This document shows, in pieces, positions 34,787 through 43,927 of a DNA stretch of 64,000 nt. The stretch's first letter is position 1. Each line of letters opens with the position of its first letter. This DNA is from JACPNO01 sp963825405 (GTDB lineage Bacteria; Acidobacteriota; Terriglobia; Bryobacterales; Bryobacteraceae), in the NCBI GenBank assembly GCA_963825405.1, contig CAWGTB010000003.1, positions 1,178,001 through 1,242,000 of the forward strand. The letters are read 5' to 3'. Both the position numbers and the translations under genes were made by a program. The notes below the pieces were generated by a model that was given only the letters and a program-made list of their open reading frames with translations, made no database searches and was not told the origin of the DNA.

Positions 34787-36187
34787 TTAGTGCGTGCCGA
34801 CACTGCCCCGCACCGATTCCAGCAGCTTCGCCGAATCGTAGCCCACGCCGTCCTTGAACACTAGCCGCACTTTTTCGATATCCGCAATGCGAGTGGACGG
34901 GTCGCCCTCAATCACGGCCAGGTCGGCCTGCTTTCCTGGCGCGATCGATCCGATCTGATCTTCCGCGCCGAGGAATTTCGCACCATTCCAGGTGGCGATG
35001 TGGATGGCCTCCGCCGGCGTGAATCCGCCTTCCACCAGCAACTCGATGTTGCGCTGATCGGCGAAGCCGGCTAAGGCGCTGCCATTTCCGGTGGGGTCGG
35101 CGCCGGCCATCAGCAGGCCGCCTGCTTTCACAAAGGCGCGTTCGAACTCCAATTCTTTTTTGATTTCTATTTTGCTGCGCTGCGTGCGCTCTTCGGTGAT
35201 GCGCGCGCGGGACGCCAGGTAGCTCAGCGCCATCCCCGGCGAAAGCGCATCCAGGAAACGAGGCTGAAGCGGCGGCGCGTTTTCAAAAACCGCGAGGGTC
35301 GAGGTGACCGCGACGCCCCGCTTCACTAATTCCTGAATGGTCCGCTGCACCGGCTCGCTTGCCATATCCAACTGCGTGAGTTGTGCGACTGACGCAGGCG
35401 GACAGACATCAGGCTGCTTGCTTAGGTTGAATTCGGTATCTTCCACGATGCCGTGCTCCAGATTGTCGATGCCCAGCGCCGCAGCTTCACGAAAGCCGAC
35501 AGAGCAAAGATGGCCGGTGACTTTGAGGTGTAACGCGTGCGCGGCGGTGACGGCGGCTTCCAGTTCCGCGCGCGTGATGTGCATGTAGGCCTTGAAAGAA
35601 GTTGCGCCCAGGCTGGCCCAGTATTCGACGAACCGGCGCGCGTCATCCGGCCCGTTCAGTTCCACCATCTGCGGCGTGAAACTGCCGTGGCCTTCCAGAT
35701 AGCCGGCGGTGATGTGCATTTTCGGCCCAGGCATCCGTCCCGCATCGATCATCTTTTTGAGATTGAGGTCGGTCTGAATTTCCAGGCCGCCGCCGGTCCG
35801 CGCCGTGGTCACGCCACTCGCCAGATACATGCGCGGAAAACTGAAACCGTGCCCGCCGTACAGAGGAATGCCGCCGCCCGTCAGGTAAAACAGATGCTCG
35901 TGCATCCCGACCAAGCCTGGAATTACTGTGTGATTGGCCAGATCGAGGCGCTCCGCGCCGGCCGGAATCGCGATAATGCTGGCGTTGCCGACAGCTTGAA
36001 TCTTTCCGTTCGCGATCACGATGGTCTGATCCTGGCGTTCCGGCGCGCCCGTTCCATCGATCACGCGGACGTGCGTCAGGGCGATTACCGGCGCGCTCAC
36101 GCGCAGGAACGGTTTCACGCCCGGCTCGAGTTGCTGCTGGGCGAGGAGCGCCGCTGTTGAAACAAAGGCAAGAAAAATAGCGCGCAT
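34787..36187 (-). CDS. Secreted metal-dependent amidohydrolase
   Basis: 466 residues with signal peptide RAIFLAFVSTAALLAQQ. Amidohydrolase features in order: ALTHVRVIDGTGAPERQDQT, PGLVGMHEHLF (HxH metal ligands), FKAYMHITRAELEAAV, HLKVTGHLCSVG, DNLEHGIVED, the late Asp in LLMAGADPTGNG, and GSIAPGKQADLAVIEGDP. It belongs to the imidazolonepropionase/prolidase-like secreted group common in acidobacteria. The substrate is unknown. It starts 9 bases after the CRTAC1 gene stop and its own stop abuts the SRPBCC start. Confidence 0.9.
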   Translation of the reverse strand: MRAIFLAFVSTAALLAQQQLEPGVKPFLRVSAPVIALTHVRVIDGTGAPERQDQTIVIANGKIQAVGNASIIAIPAGAERLDLANHTVIPGLVGMHEHLFYLTGGGIPLYGGHGFSFPRMYLASGVTTARTGGGLEIQTDLNLKKMIDAGRMPGPKMHITAGYLEGHGSFTPQMVELNGPDDARRFVEYWASLGATSFKAYMHITRAELEAAVTAAHALHLKVTGHLCSVGFREAAALGIDNLEHGIVEDTEFNLSKQPDVCPPASVAQLTQLDMASEPVQRTIQELVKRGVAVTSTLAVFENAPPLQPRFLDALSPGMALSYLASRARITEERTQRSKIEIKKELEFERAFVKAGGLLMAGADPTGNGSALAGFADQRNIELLVEGGFTPAEAIHIATWNGAKFLGAEDQIGSIAPGKQADLAVIEGDPSTRIADIEKVRLVFKDGVGYDSAKLLESVRGSVGTH

Positions 36188-36196
36188 GGTTGGTCT

Positions 36197-37870
36197 TTAT
36201 TTTACAGCCGGACCTGATTTCGCGATGATACCTTTGCCTTCCTCGATTGTGAGAAATTGATTCGAGGCAAGCGCAGTAAGCCGTTGCTTGGCACCACTGG
36301 GCCATTCGATATCCAGCGCCGCGACGATAGCATCTTTGCCGAGGCCGAACGTCAATGCGAGATCGCTTTGCGAACAGTAGCTGCCACCACTGTGCACTGC
36401 ATTCCATTGTTTCCCCGACGCGCTTTCGATGCGCACCACCGCACCGATGCCGTCGCGATTGGATTGCGTGCCCACCAGTTTCACCGACAGCCAGTGATTG
36501 CGATTGCCGCCGTCGTTGCGATAGAGATAGGCGGGGCCGTGATTGGTCGAGATGAGCAAATCCAGATCGCCATCGCGGTCGAAATCGGCGTAGGCCGCGC
36601 CGCGGGCTACGATCGGCCGGTTCAAGGCAGAGCCCATCGCGCTGGTGACATTATCGAACCGTCGCTGGCCCAGATTGCGAAACAATAGCGGCGGCTCTTT
36701 GTACTGAACCTTGGGCTGCACGCGCCCGATTTCCTCTTCGATGTGCCCGTTGGCGGCGAAAATATCCGGAAGGCCGTCGAGATCGAAATCGAAAAAGAAT
36801 ACACCGAAGCTCAGCGTGAGCAGGCTGGCACGGCCCACGGTGGACGACGGCGCCTCATCCACAAACAAGCCCGTGCCCTCGTTGTGATAAAGCCCCAACA
36901 TCTGGTTGGAGAAGTTGCCGACCAGCAGATGCGGCCTGCCGGAACGATCGTAATCGCCCGCATCGGCGCCCATCGCGCCGCGCGCGACACCATCCTCACC
37001 GAACGCCACGCCCGCGCCCACGGCTTCTTCGGTGAAGGTGCCGTTGTGATTGTTGCGATACAGTTTGTTAGGCTGCGTGTCGTTGGCGACAAAAATATCC
37101 GGCCAGCCGTCGCTGTTGTAATCGAAAACGCTCACGCCCAGCGATTTGCTGGTGGGATCGCCGACGCCAGCTTTCTGGCTCACATCTTCAAACTTGCCGC
37201 CGCCGAGATTGTGAAACAGTTTCGACGAAGTTCCCTTGTAGGATTCCGGCGTGCAGTACGATTTTGTCGCTCCATCGAGCGAGCACCAGAGGTCGCCCTT
37301 TGGCGTCCATTGCACATAATTGGCAACGAACAGATCCAGCTTGCCATCGTGATCGTAGTCAAGCCAGGCAGCGCTAGTTCCAAAGTTGGCGTTGTGAATG
37401 CCGGATCCAGCGGTGACGTCGCGGAACTTGCCGCCGCCCTCATTGTGAAACAGGCGGTCGCCTTCGAGAGCCGTGATGTACACATCGTCGCGGCCATCAT
37501 TATCGTAGTCGCCGATGGCCACTCCGATGCCGTACATCTCGATATCCAGGCCGCTGCCGGCCGTGATGTTGCTAAAAGTGCCATCGTGGTTGTTGCGATA
37601 GAGCGCACTCAGCGATTTGCGCCCGCGCGGCGACCAATCCTTGCTATTGATCAGCAGGATATCGGGCCAGCCGTCGCCATCGGCATCAAAAAACGCGGCG
37701 CCTGAGCCTAAGGTTTCCGGTAGAAACTTTTTGCCGGCACGCCCGCTGTTGTGGGTGAAATGGATGCCGGCCTTGTCGCTGACATCGGTGAATTGAATAT
37801 CCGGTGGTGCGATGGCGGCCGCCAGCACCACCAAAATCAGACCCGGCAGAGCGATCCAGAGCGCTTTCAC
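36197..37870 (-). CDS. CRTAC1-type VCBS/FG-GAP and ASPIC-UnbV protein
   Basis: 557 residues. A membrane/signal segment ALWIALPGLILVVLAAAIA is followed by IQFTDVSDKAGIHFTHNSG, then FG-GAP/VCBS repeats with calcium-binding DxDxDGxxD motifs: FFDADGDGWPDIL, GDYDNDGRDDVYI, LDYDHDGKLDLFV, FDFDLDGLPDIF and ADFDRDGDLDLLIS. This is an integrin-alpha-like propeller. The C-terminal ASPIC/UnbV domain shows RDGIGAVVRIESASGKQW and LDIEWPSGAKQRLTAL. The start overlaps the stop of the cytochrome gene by 4 bases. Such proteins are secreted and probably bind carbohydrate or other partners; biochemical function is unknown. Confidence 0.9.
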   Translation of the reverse strand: MKALWIALPGLILVVLAAAIAPPDIQFTDVSDKAGIHFTHNSGRAGKKFLPETLGSGAAFFDADGDGWPDILLINSKDWSPRGRKSLSALYRNNHDGTFSNITAGSGLDIEMYGIGVAIGDYDNDGRDDVYITALEGDRLFHNEGGGKFRDVTAGSGIHNANFGTSAAWLDYDHDGKLDLFVANYVQWTPKGDLWCSLDGATKSYCTPESYKGTSSKLFHNLGGGKFEDVSQKAGVGDPTSKSLGVSVFDYNSDGWPDIFVANDTQPNKLYRNNHNGTFTEEAVGAGVAFGEDGVARGAMGADAGDYDRSGRPHLLVGNFSNQMLGLYHNEGTGLFVDEAPSSTVGRASLLTLSFGVFFFDFDLDGLPDIFAANGHIEEEIGRVQPKVQYKEPPLLFRNLGQRRFDNVTSAMGSALNRPIVARGAAYADFDRDGDLDLLISTNHGPAYLYRNDGGNRNHWLSVKLVGTQSNRDGIGAVVRIESASGKQWNAVHSGGSYCSQSDLALTFGLGKDAIVAALDIEWPSGAKQRLTALASNQFLTIEEGKGIIAKSGPAVK

Positions 37871-40599
37871 TCGCTTCCCGCACTTTCATGATCGTGAATC
37901 TGCTGCCGCTCGTTATTGTCTTCGGGACTGATCATGCGGCGGCGACCGGTGATCGCTTGCGAAGATTCGTCGGCTTTGAACCTGCGGAATAGTTTCTCCT
38001 CGCGCGCGGATTTTGCGGCGTCGCCCAGGCCTCGGTAGCAGAGCATCATCGTGTAATGCATCTGCAAATCTTCCGGATCCACCAGGCAGACGCGCTCCAG
38101 CACACGCAGGGCTTCGGCGTACTGCTTCTTCAAAAACAAAATACGCGCGATCTGATTCAGCACTACCCGGTCGCGTGGATAAATCGACGCCGCCGTTTGC
38201 AGCGAGCCCAGCGCCGCATCGTAATCGCCATCGGCTTTTTCGATCAAAGCTTTGAAGTAATAGATACGCCCCAGTTTGGGATCGGCACCTAGAGCTTTGG
38301 CGATGAACGGCTTGGCGGTCTCGGTTTCGCCCTCCTGAATCAGCGCGCGCGCCACGTTGAGCCAGCCATCGGCGTATGCCGGTTCGGCCTCGGTTACTTT
38401 GCGAAAGGCATATTCGGCGCCTTTCAAATCGCCTTGCAGCAGCAGGCCGATGCCCCAATCGTTCCAGCGCTCGCGGTCGGGTTTGGCTGCCACGGAATTC
38501 CAAACCGGTTCGCCTAATCCCATCTCCACGCGAGCCTCGGCGACCACGACGACGGGGAGATCAGGAATGTGATCCTTGATTTCGCCCGAGACATTTGCCG
38601 GAATATTTGCCGGGTCGAAGCTATATTCCTGGCTGTTGTGATTCTTGCTCAGCAGCGACGGATCCTGGTTCGCCTTCGGTTCTCCAGCGTACGCAAACTG
38701 CGTATAGTAGTGAGCAAACTTGCGATAGTTTACCTTCGCCGTAAGCGAGATCGGCCCCTTGGCGTCTTTGGGAATCTTGATACGAAAATGCGCGACGTCG
38801 GCCGCGCCGGGCGGAATCAGTCGCGCATATAACAGGCTGCGCGCCTGCCAGGCGTTGCGTTTGTTGATCGGATTGCCTTCCGCATCGAGCTGGTACGAGC
38901 GATAGAAATGCGCGCCCGGCTCGACCGGACCTGTGCCGTTCTGCTCCACGCGGCCGCTCCAGAAAATGACGCGGCCTTCGCGATCCTTGGCTTGCAGCTC
39001 AAGCCACGTGTCGAAGGCGTCCACCGTTCCGCCAGGGAAAAAATGCCCGATCTTCCGCGTGCGCACTACCACATCCACGCGAGCTGTCGTGCCGGGAGCA
39101 AGCTTGGCGCCGGCGTGATCAATCGGCGCCGCAATTCTCCCGACTTCGCGAATGACCACGTTGCCTGCCTGCTCGGCTTCTTCGCCGACGGCAAATCCAG
39201 TCATGGCTTGCGGAGCTTCGCCGGAGCGGCGGATCATGGCTGTACCTTTTTCTTCTACCGGTGAGGCTGCGAAAATATCCACCGTTAGAAATCCGGATTT
39301 CAGAAATTGCACGGTGGCATCCATCTGCGCCTGATCATGATTCACATACGCCAGTGCCGTGTTGGCGCCGGGGAAGCGATGCGAATGCACTTTGCCGCCG
39401 TGATTGCCAGGGTCGTGCGATGCGACCAGCGGCATATGACAATCGGCGCAAACCTGGCTTTTGGACGGATAGTAGAACGAACGCGCGCCTTGTCCTGATA
39501 CGCCGCTGGCTTGCCAGTTGTCGTAATCGTTGAAGCCGCGGAACCAGCGGTAATTGTTCACCGGAATATCAAGATGGACTTTGTGGCAAGTCGAGCAGAA
39601 CTCTGCTGAATCTTCCCGCATGAATGGCTTGAGGAATGCGCGCCGATGCGGCTCGGGATTCAGATAAGTCAGGAAATAATCCAGCTTACGGATTATAGGA
39701 TTCTTGCTGGTGGCTAGCTCGTGCAGCGGTGGATATTCGATCGTGAAGCCGGCATTGCCCATCGAGCTATCCACGTGGACGATCGAGTGGCAGGAGGTAC
39801 ACGCAAGGCCCGCGTGCGCTTCGGGAGTATCGACCTGTTCCTTGATGGGACGCTCGAAGCGGCCGTTGAAGAACACCGCGTGATCGTGGCAACCGGCGCA
39901 CCACTTGCTGGGCTGCGTGCCGTCGACCGCCTGCATGTACTCAATGGATTTCCGGTAGAACTGGTTGTTGAACGACGCGAAATGGTGCGCCGAGCTGTTC
40001 CACTGGTCGTAAATGTCCTTGTGGCACTCGCCGCACTTTTCCGAATCCATGAAGAAGTTGGCCGGAATGATGCCGCCCACGTTGGTCTTGGCCGATGAGG
40101 GAAAGAACGGAGATTGCGGGCCACCGCCTTCTTCTTGCGGCGAGGCCGGCGGATTCACCGGATTGCGAATCCGGTCGTTCGGATTGGGAAAAACTTTGCG
40201 GTACACGAATGTCGATGCGGGCAGAACCACCATCAACGCGAGGGCGGGTACGTAAGCCGCGCGGAAGCGGCCCTTGTCCAAAACCAGAAGCAACGCGACC
40301 AATGCGCCGAACGCAATGCCGATGTGAGCATTGAGCGCCCAGCGATTGTCCGTCACGTTGCCACGCCACGCTAGAAATATTCCCAGCCCGGCCGCCACAA
40401 GATAGAACGCGCCAGCCACTGGGAACTTCCGCCATATCAGGGGCAGCGCTCCTAGCAGCAGTACTCCCAGAACCAGGTGCAGCAAGACGCTCGCCATATA
40501 AAAAACAGTTGGCGATGCAAAGGCTGCGATGTATGCCGTGTTCAGTAACAGCAGAATAAAAAGCGCGGCGGCCCAGTGCGTCAGCGTTGCTTTGGTCAC
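37867..40599 (-). CDS. Membrane-anchored pentaheme cytochrome c with C-terminal TPRs
   Basis: 910 residues. Five hydrophobic segments lie in residues 8-132, then a Pro-rich linker. Five CxxCH heme motifs follow: CGECH (188-192), CAGCH (233-237), CTSCH (266-270), CSTCH (334-338) and CADCH (383-387), with many extra His residues suitable as distal ligands. The arrangement recalls cytochrome c554/multiheme domains. A beta-rich middle (about 430-660) with TTARVDVVVRTRKIGHFFPG follows, then TPRs from about 700 (WGIGLLLQGDLKGAEYAFRK, ADGWLNVARALIQEGE). Both gene ends overlap neighbours by 4 bases (ATGA). It likely moves electrons on the periplasmic side; donor and acceptor are unknown. Confidence 0.9.
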   Translation of the reverse strand: MTKATLTHWAAALFILLLLNTAYIAAFASPTVFYMASVLLHLVLGVLLLGALPLIWRKFPVAGAFYLVAAGLGIFLAWRGNVTDNRWALNAHIGIAFGALVALLLVLDKGRFRAAYVPALALMVVLPASTFVYRKVFPNPNDRIRNPVNPPASPQEEGGGPQSPFFPSSAKTNVGGIIPANFFMDSEKCGECHKDIYDQWNSSAHHFASFNNQFYRKSIEYMQAVDGTQPSKWCAGCHDHAVFFNGRFERPIKEQVDTPEAHAGLACTSCHSIVHVDSSMGNAGFTIEYPPLHELATSKNPIIRKLDYFLTYLNPEPHRRAFLKPFMREDSAEFCSTCHKVHLDIPVNNYRWFRGFNDYDNWQASGVSGQGARSFYYPSKSQVCADCHMPLVASHDPGNHGGKVHSHRFPGANTALAYVNHDQAQMDATVQFLKSGFLTVDIFAASPVEEKGTAMIRRSGEAPQAMTGFAVGEEAEQAGNVVIREVGRIAAPIDHAGAKLAPGTTARVDVVVRTRKIGHFFPGGTVDAFDTWLELQAKDREGRVIFWSGRVEQNGTGPVEPGAHFYRSYQLDAEGNPINKRNAWQARSLLYARLIPPGAADVAHFRIKIPKDAKGPISLTAKVNYRKFAHYYTQFAYAGEPKANQDPSLLSKNHNSQEYSFDPANIPANVSGEIKDHIPDLPVVVVAEARVEMGLGEPVWNSVAAKPDRERWNDWGIGLLLQGDLKGAEYAFRKVTEAEPAYADGWLNVARALIQEGETETAKPFIAKALGADPKLGRIYYFKALIEKADGDYDAALGSLQTAASIYPRDRVVLNQIARILFLKKQYAEALRVLERVCLVDPEDLQMHYTMMLCYRGLGDAAKSAREEKLFRRFKADESSQAITGRRRMISPEDNNERQQIHDHESAGSE

Positions 40600-43500
40600 G
40601 GCGCCAGGTCCCGAAGCAACCGCAGCGCCGGCCGTGTATTGTATTTCTCGCGATAATCCCGGTGGGCTGCGTCATCGGGAAAATGTTCGGCTGCCGAATA
40701 CGGATACGCGCTCATGCCGTGGAACGGAAGGGGATCGACACTCTGCGAATATGCCGTGTTGAAATCGCCGTCTTTAGCCCAGCCATCCACCAGCAGCAAA
40801 AAGTCGCGCTTCCAACCATCCTTTAATGGCGGCAGATTTTGCGCCGGGAAAAGCAAACGCAGTTCGTCGCCCGACCCCATAATCACCATGCGATCATCCG
40901 CCGCTTCGAGCAGCGGCCGGACATCGCCATAACGCGTGTAGCGCCCGGGAGTCGGATTCCACATAGAAACCGGTGTCTCCTGCGCGTAATTGAAGGCCTC
41001 CGGCTGGCGGCGTTGCGGATGAATGGTGGGTTTGGAAAAGCCGCGATAGTGCAAGTCGGCGGTCTCGGCGGAAATGTGCGTCAAACGCACTTCCGGCGCG
41101 GCGTCGTTCTCGCTTAGGAATATCTCGTCCCAATAAACGCAGAGGTTGGTCACGATGCGAACTTCGCGCGACGCCGAGAGCCATTTGCCCGTCAGGTCCA
41201 CGGCGATGGTCTTAGGTTTCCCCGCCGGAATGCCCATATCCTCAATCACGGTTCGCCACACGCCCGCCGCGTCTTTGACTTGCAGATAAGGCAGCACGAG
41301 CCCCGCGCCCGCCTGCTGAGCGGCGCGCAGGAAGGTGCTGCCATCGGCCCAATCCACCCAGCCATTGAGGATCAGCACCGCGTGACTGTCCTTGGCTGCT
41401 GCCCCGAAATCCAAATCGAGCGCGTGGGTTTCCGCGATGCCGGAAAAGTCGCGCTGGAAACTATCCGGGTATGCGCGATCCTGTTTCAACAGCCGGCCCA
41501 GCACGTCGCGCCCGTTGCCATCGTGCGCCGCTGCGGGATAAATCCGCCGATCAACGCCGAACAATCGGAAATCAGGAAATGGCGGCGACTTGAATTTGTC
41601 GTTGGTGAAAATTTCGGTGCGCGCCGGATGATCCACTGCGATCAGGTGGATCTGGTCAAGATAAGAAACCTCGCGCAATTCTTCGGCGATGCGGACTTCA
41701 TACCTGCCGTCAACCAACGCCAAAGCCTCGCCGGGAATCTGCACATATTCATCGTGATCCACCGGGAAATATTGCCCATCGCCGGAGCTGGCACCCAGCG
41801 GCGCCACGCCCAGCACGTCGGTGATGAAGCGGAATTGTTTCCCATCCCAAGTGAAAATCATGGGGCACGATCCGGAAAGGCGCTGCGCCTCTTCATAGCG
41901 GATGGATTTTCCAACGGGCTGCTGCGCCTCACTTTGGATCAGCCCGTTAGGCCAGGTGATGCGGACCGCGTCGATATCCTTATAGGATGCGACACCGAAC
42001 AGAAGCGGCACACCGCCGTAAATCTTTTTCTGATAGCTGGCCCCGGTCTTCACCTCGACCGTCGCGCCGGGCGCGAGTTTCAGATTTTTGATGCCGGCCA
42101 GTCCGACGCGGAGCCAATTGTTACGGGTCGCGGTGCGATTGAGCATGACGTGCAGCGCGCCATCTTGCGCGACCAGAGCCAGATCTGCGCGGCCATCGCC
42201 ATCGAAATCCGCCGTCACCGTGGCAGCGCTCGCGGGCAGGCATTCGGTGCAACTCGAGCGCGCGAACGATCCGCGGCCGCGATTCCTATACACCACGCCT
42301 GCGGCGATTAAATCTTCGACGCCGCGATTCTCCAGGTCGACAAAAAGCACGGGCCCAACGGCTTGCGACAGTGTCGCCCCGGATTCCAGAACACCTTGCC
42401 GGTTTCCTGCCAGCATCACACCGGTGGGCGTTGTCACCGCCAAATCCGGATAGCCATCGTTGTCGAAATCATCGGCGACCACGCTGGTTGCCTGGTTTAG
42501 CGCGGCCAACGGCTGGGCTTCGTAGCGGCCGTTCAAGCGGTCATGATAAAGAACGCTATTCCCGTCGCGATAGGCAACCGCGAGATCGATGGCGCTGGTG
42601 TCGTGGCGGAATGCAAAAAGCGTCCCCGCGACAGCGTGCCCGCCGGCGAACGGGAAATGCGCGGTCTGATCGCTGAAGCTAGCGCCTTCGTTTCGCATCA
42701 GAGCGGATTTCTCTCCCAGCAGAATCAGATCGACGTCGCCATCGTGGTCGTAATCGATCCACACCGCGTTGTCGAAGCGTCCCACCGGAAGCGCCGCGGA
42801 GTGCGACACGAAGGTTCCCTTTTGATTGTGATATAGCGTAGCGCCCGAATTAGTAAGCACACAAAGATCGGGCAGGCCGTCATTATCGAAATCGCCCGGC
42901 ACGATGGCGATCACGCCCTTCAGCGACTCCAGCCCCGAGTGAGCCACCACTGTCTCGCCACTGCGCAGCAGCACCACACTCTCCGCGGACCATGCCAGCA
43001 AGTCCGGGCGGCCGTCGCCATCCGCATCCAGCACCGCGAGACCTGCGGTCGCCGGGTCGAAATGGCCGGGCAGTTTGCGATCTTGCCACTTCAGCTCGAC
43101 GGCGAGCGTCTCAGCCGGCTGCGCCTCGACAGTTTCATAAACCTCGGCGTAGTAGCTCCACTCCATGTCTTCCGGGATGGCGGCGCCGGCGGTTCGCTTT
43201 TTGATCTCCTGGAAGACCTTCAATTCGGCGGCGGCGTCAGCCTCGCGGCCCGCTTGCCGGTATTGATTAAAGAGCTGAAAATGCGGACCGCCCAGATTAG
43301 GATCGAGCCGTGCGGCGGTTTCGATCTGCGCCAGCGCCTGGTCCTTCTTCCCGGCAAGTTTGTAAAGAACGCCCAGGTTGTAATGTGACTTCGGCTCATC
43401 GGGCACCAATTGGATCATCTGCTCAAACTGCTGGATGGCGTTTTCGTAGTCGCCGTCCTTCTTGAACGCGATGCCCAGGTTGAACCAGGTGTGAGGGATC

Positions 43501-43814
43501 TTCGGATCCTGCTTCTGCGCTTTTTCGAGCTCGACGACGCCTTCTTTAGTTTGGCCGGCGCGCAGCAGGGCGAGCCCGTAGTTCACCCGCTCGCGGGCTG
43601 AGTCAGGCGCCAGATCCAGCGCCTTCTTGAATTCGGCGGCCGATTCTTTTTGGGTGGTGGGATTTTCGTAAAACGCTTTGCCCAGGTTGCGGTGGCGCCA
43701 CAGACGGTCCTGGGCAGCACGGGTCGCGTCCGCGGCGGAAGCCAGCCAGATCGCCAGGCCCACCGTTACCAGACACAACAGGACAGTCTTGCTCCTTTGC
43801 GTGGCCGATGACAT
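40596..43814 (-). CDS. TPR-VCBS-ASPIC/UnbV protein with extra C-terminal domain
   Basis: 1072 residues. Signal/anchor VLLCLVTVGLAIWLASAA is followed by TPRs (about residues 35-200: VNYGLALLRAGQTKEGVVEL, HTWFNLGIAFKKDGDYENAI, SHYNLGVLYKLAGKKDQALA). VCBS repeats come next (LDADGDGRPDLLAW, GDFDNDGLPDLCVL, DFDNDGYPDLAVTT, DFDGDGRADLALVA). An ASPIC/UnbV part covers about 570-640 (KLAPGATVEVKTGASYQKKI, VRITWPNGLIQSEAQ). A last domain of about 400 residues has YGDVRPLLEAADDRMVIMGS and RDFLLLVDGWAKDGDFNTAY; I have seen that pattern only in uncharacterised TPR/FG-GAP proteins. First gene of the minus-strand run; overlaps the cytochrome gene by 4 bases. Confidence 0.88.
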   Translation of the reverse strand: MSSATQRSKTVLLCLVTVGLAIWLASAADATRAAQDRLWRHRNLGKAFYENPTTQKESAAEFKKALDLAPDSARERVNYGLALLRAGQTKEGVVELEKAQKQDPKIPHTWFNLGIAFKKDGDYENAIQQFEQMIQLVPDEPKSHYNLGVLYKLAGKKDQALAQIETAARLDPNLGGPHFQLFNQYRQAGREADAAAELKVFQEIKKRTAGAAIPEDMEWSYYAEVYETVEAQPAETLAVELKWQDRKLPGHFDPATAGLAVLDADGDGRPDLLAWSAESVVLLRSGETVVAHSGLESLKGVIAIVPGDFDNDGLPDLCVLTNSGATLYHNQKGTFVSHSAALPVGRFDNAVWIDYDHDGDVDLILLGEKSALMRNEGASFSDQTAHFPFAGGHAVAGTLFAFRHDTSAIDLAVAYRDGNSVLYHDRLNGRYEAQPLAALNQATSVVADDFDNDGYPDLAVTTPTGVMLAGNRQGVLESGATLSQAVGPVLFVDLENRGVEDLIAAGVVYRNRGRGSFARSSCTECLPASAATVTADFDGDGRADLALVAQDGALHVMLNRTATRNNWLRVGLAGIKNLKLAPGATVEVKTGASYQKKIYGGVPLLFGVASYKDIDAVRITWPNGLIQSEAQQPVGKSIRYEEAQRLSGSCPMIFTWDGKQFRFITDVLGVAPLGASSGDGQYFPVDHDEYVQIPGEALALVDGRYEVRIAEELREVSYLDQIHLIAVDHPARTEIFTNDKFKSPPFPDFRLFGVDRRIYPAAAHDGNGRDVLGRLLKQDRAYPDSFQRDFSGIAETHALDLDFGAAAKDSHAVLILNGWVDWADGSTFLRAAQQAGAGLVLPYLQVKDAAGVWRTVIEDMGIPAGKPKTIAVDLTGKWLSASREVRIVTNLCVYWDEIFLSENDAAPEVRLTHISAETADLHYRGFSKPTIHPQRRQPEAFNYAQETPVSMWNPTPGRYTRYGDVRPLLEAADDRMVIMGSGDELRLLFPAQNLPPLKDGWKRDFLLLVDGWAKDGDFNTAYSQSVDPLPFHGMSAYPYSAAEHFPDDAAHRDYREKYNTRPALRLLRDLAP

Positions 43815-43870
43815 CTATCTGATAAGTCTATTATGCAGCCGGAAAGCAGGTCAGATGGGGGGACTAGTAT

Positions 43871-43916
43871 AAAAAAATCCGGCGCCGGAAGAAGAGGAGG
43901 GGATCCCGGCGCCGGA
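43871..43916 (-). terminator. Intrinsic terminator downstream of the outer-membrane barrel gene
   Basis: On the minus strand, TCCGGCGCCGG and CCGGCGCCGGA (43906-43916 and 43878-43888) form an 11-bp stem with a 17-base loop. Seven T residues follow (A-run at 43871-43877 on the plus strand). This is a canonical Rho-independent terminator for the gene ending at 43928, and it separates that gene from the cytochrome operon that starts at 43814. Confidence 0.88.
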
Positions 43917-43927
43917 GTTGGTGCAAG

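Noticed and set aside
36743..42311. Long frames opposite the VCBS/ASPIC and cytochrome genes (36743-37705, 41280-42311)
   Set aside because: Antisense shadows of VCBS repeats; repetitive Ile/Val/Ala-rich translation with no start context.
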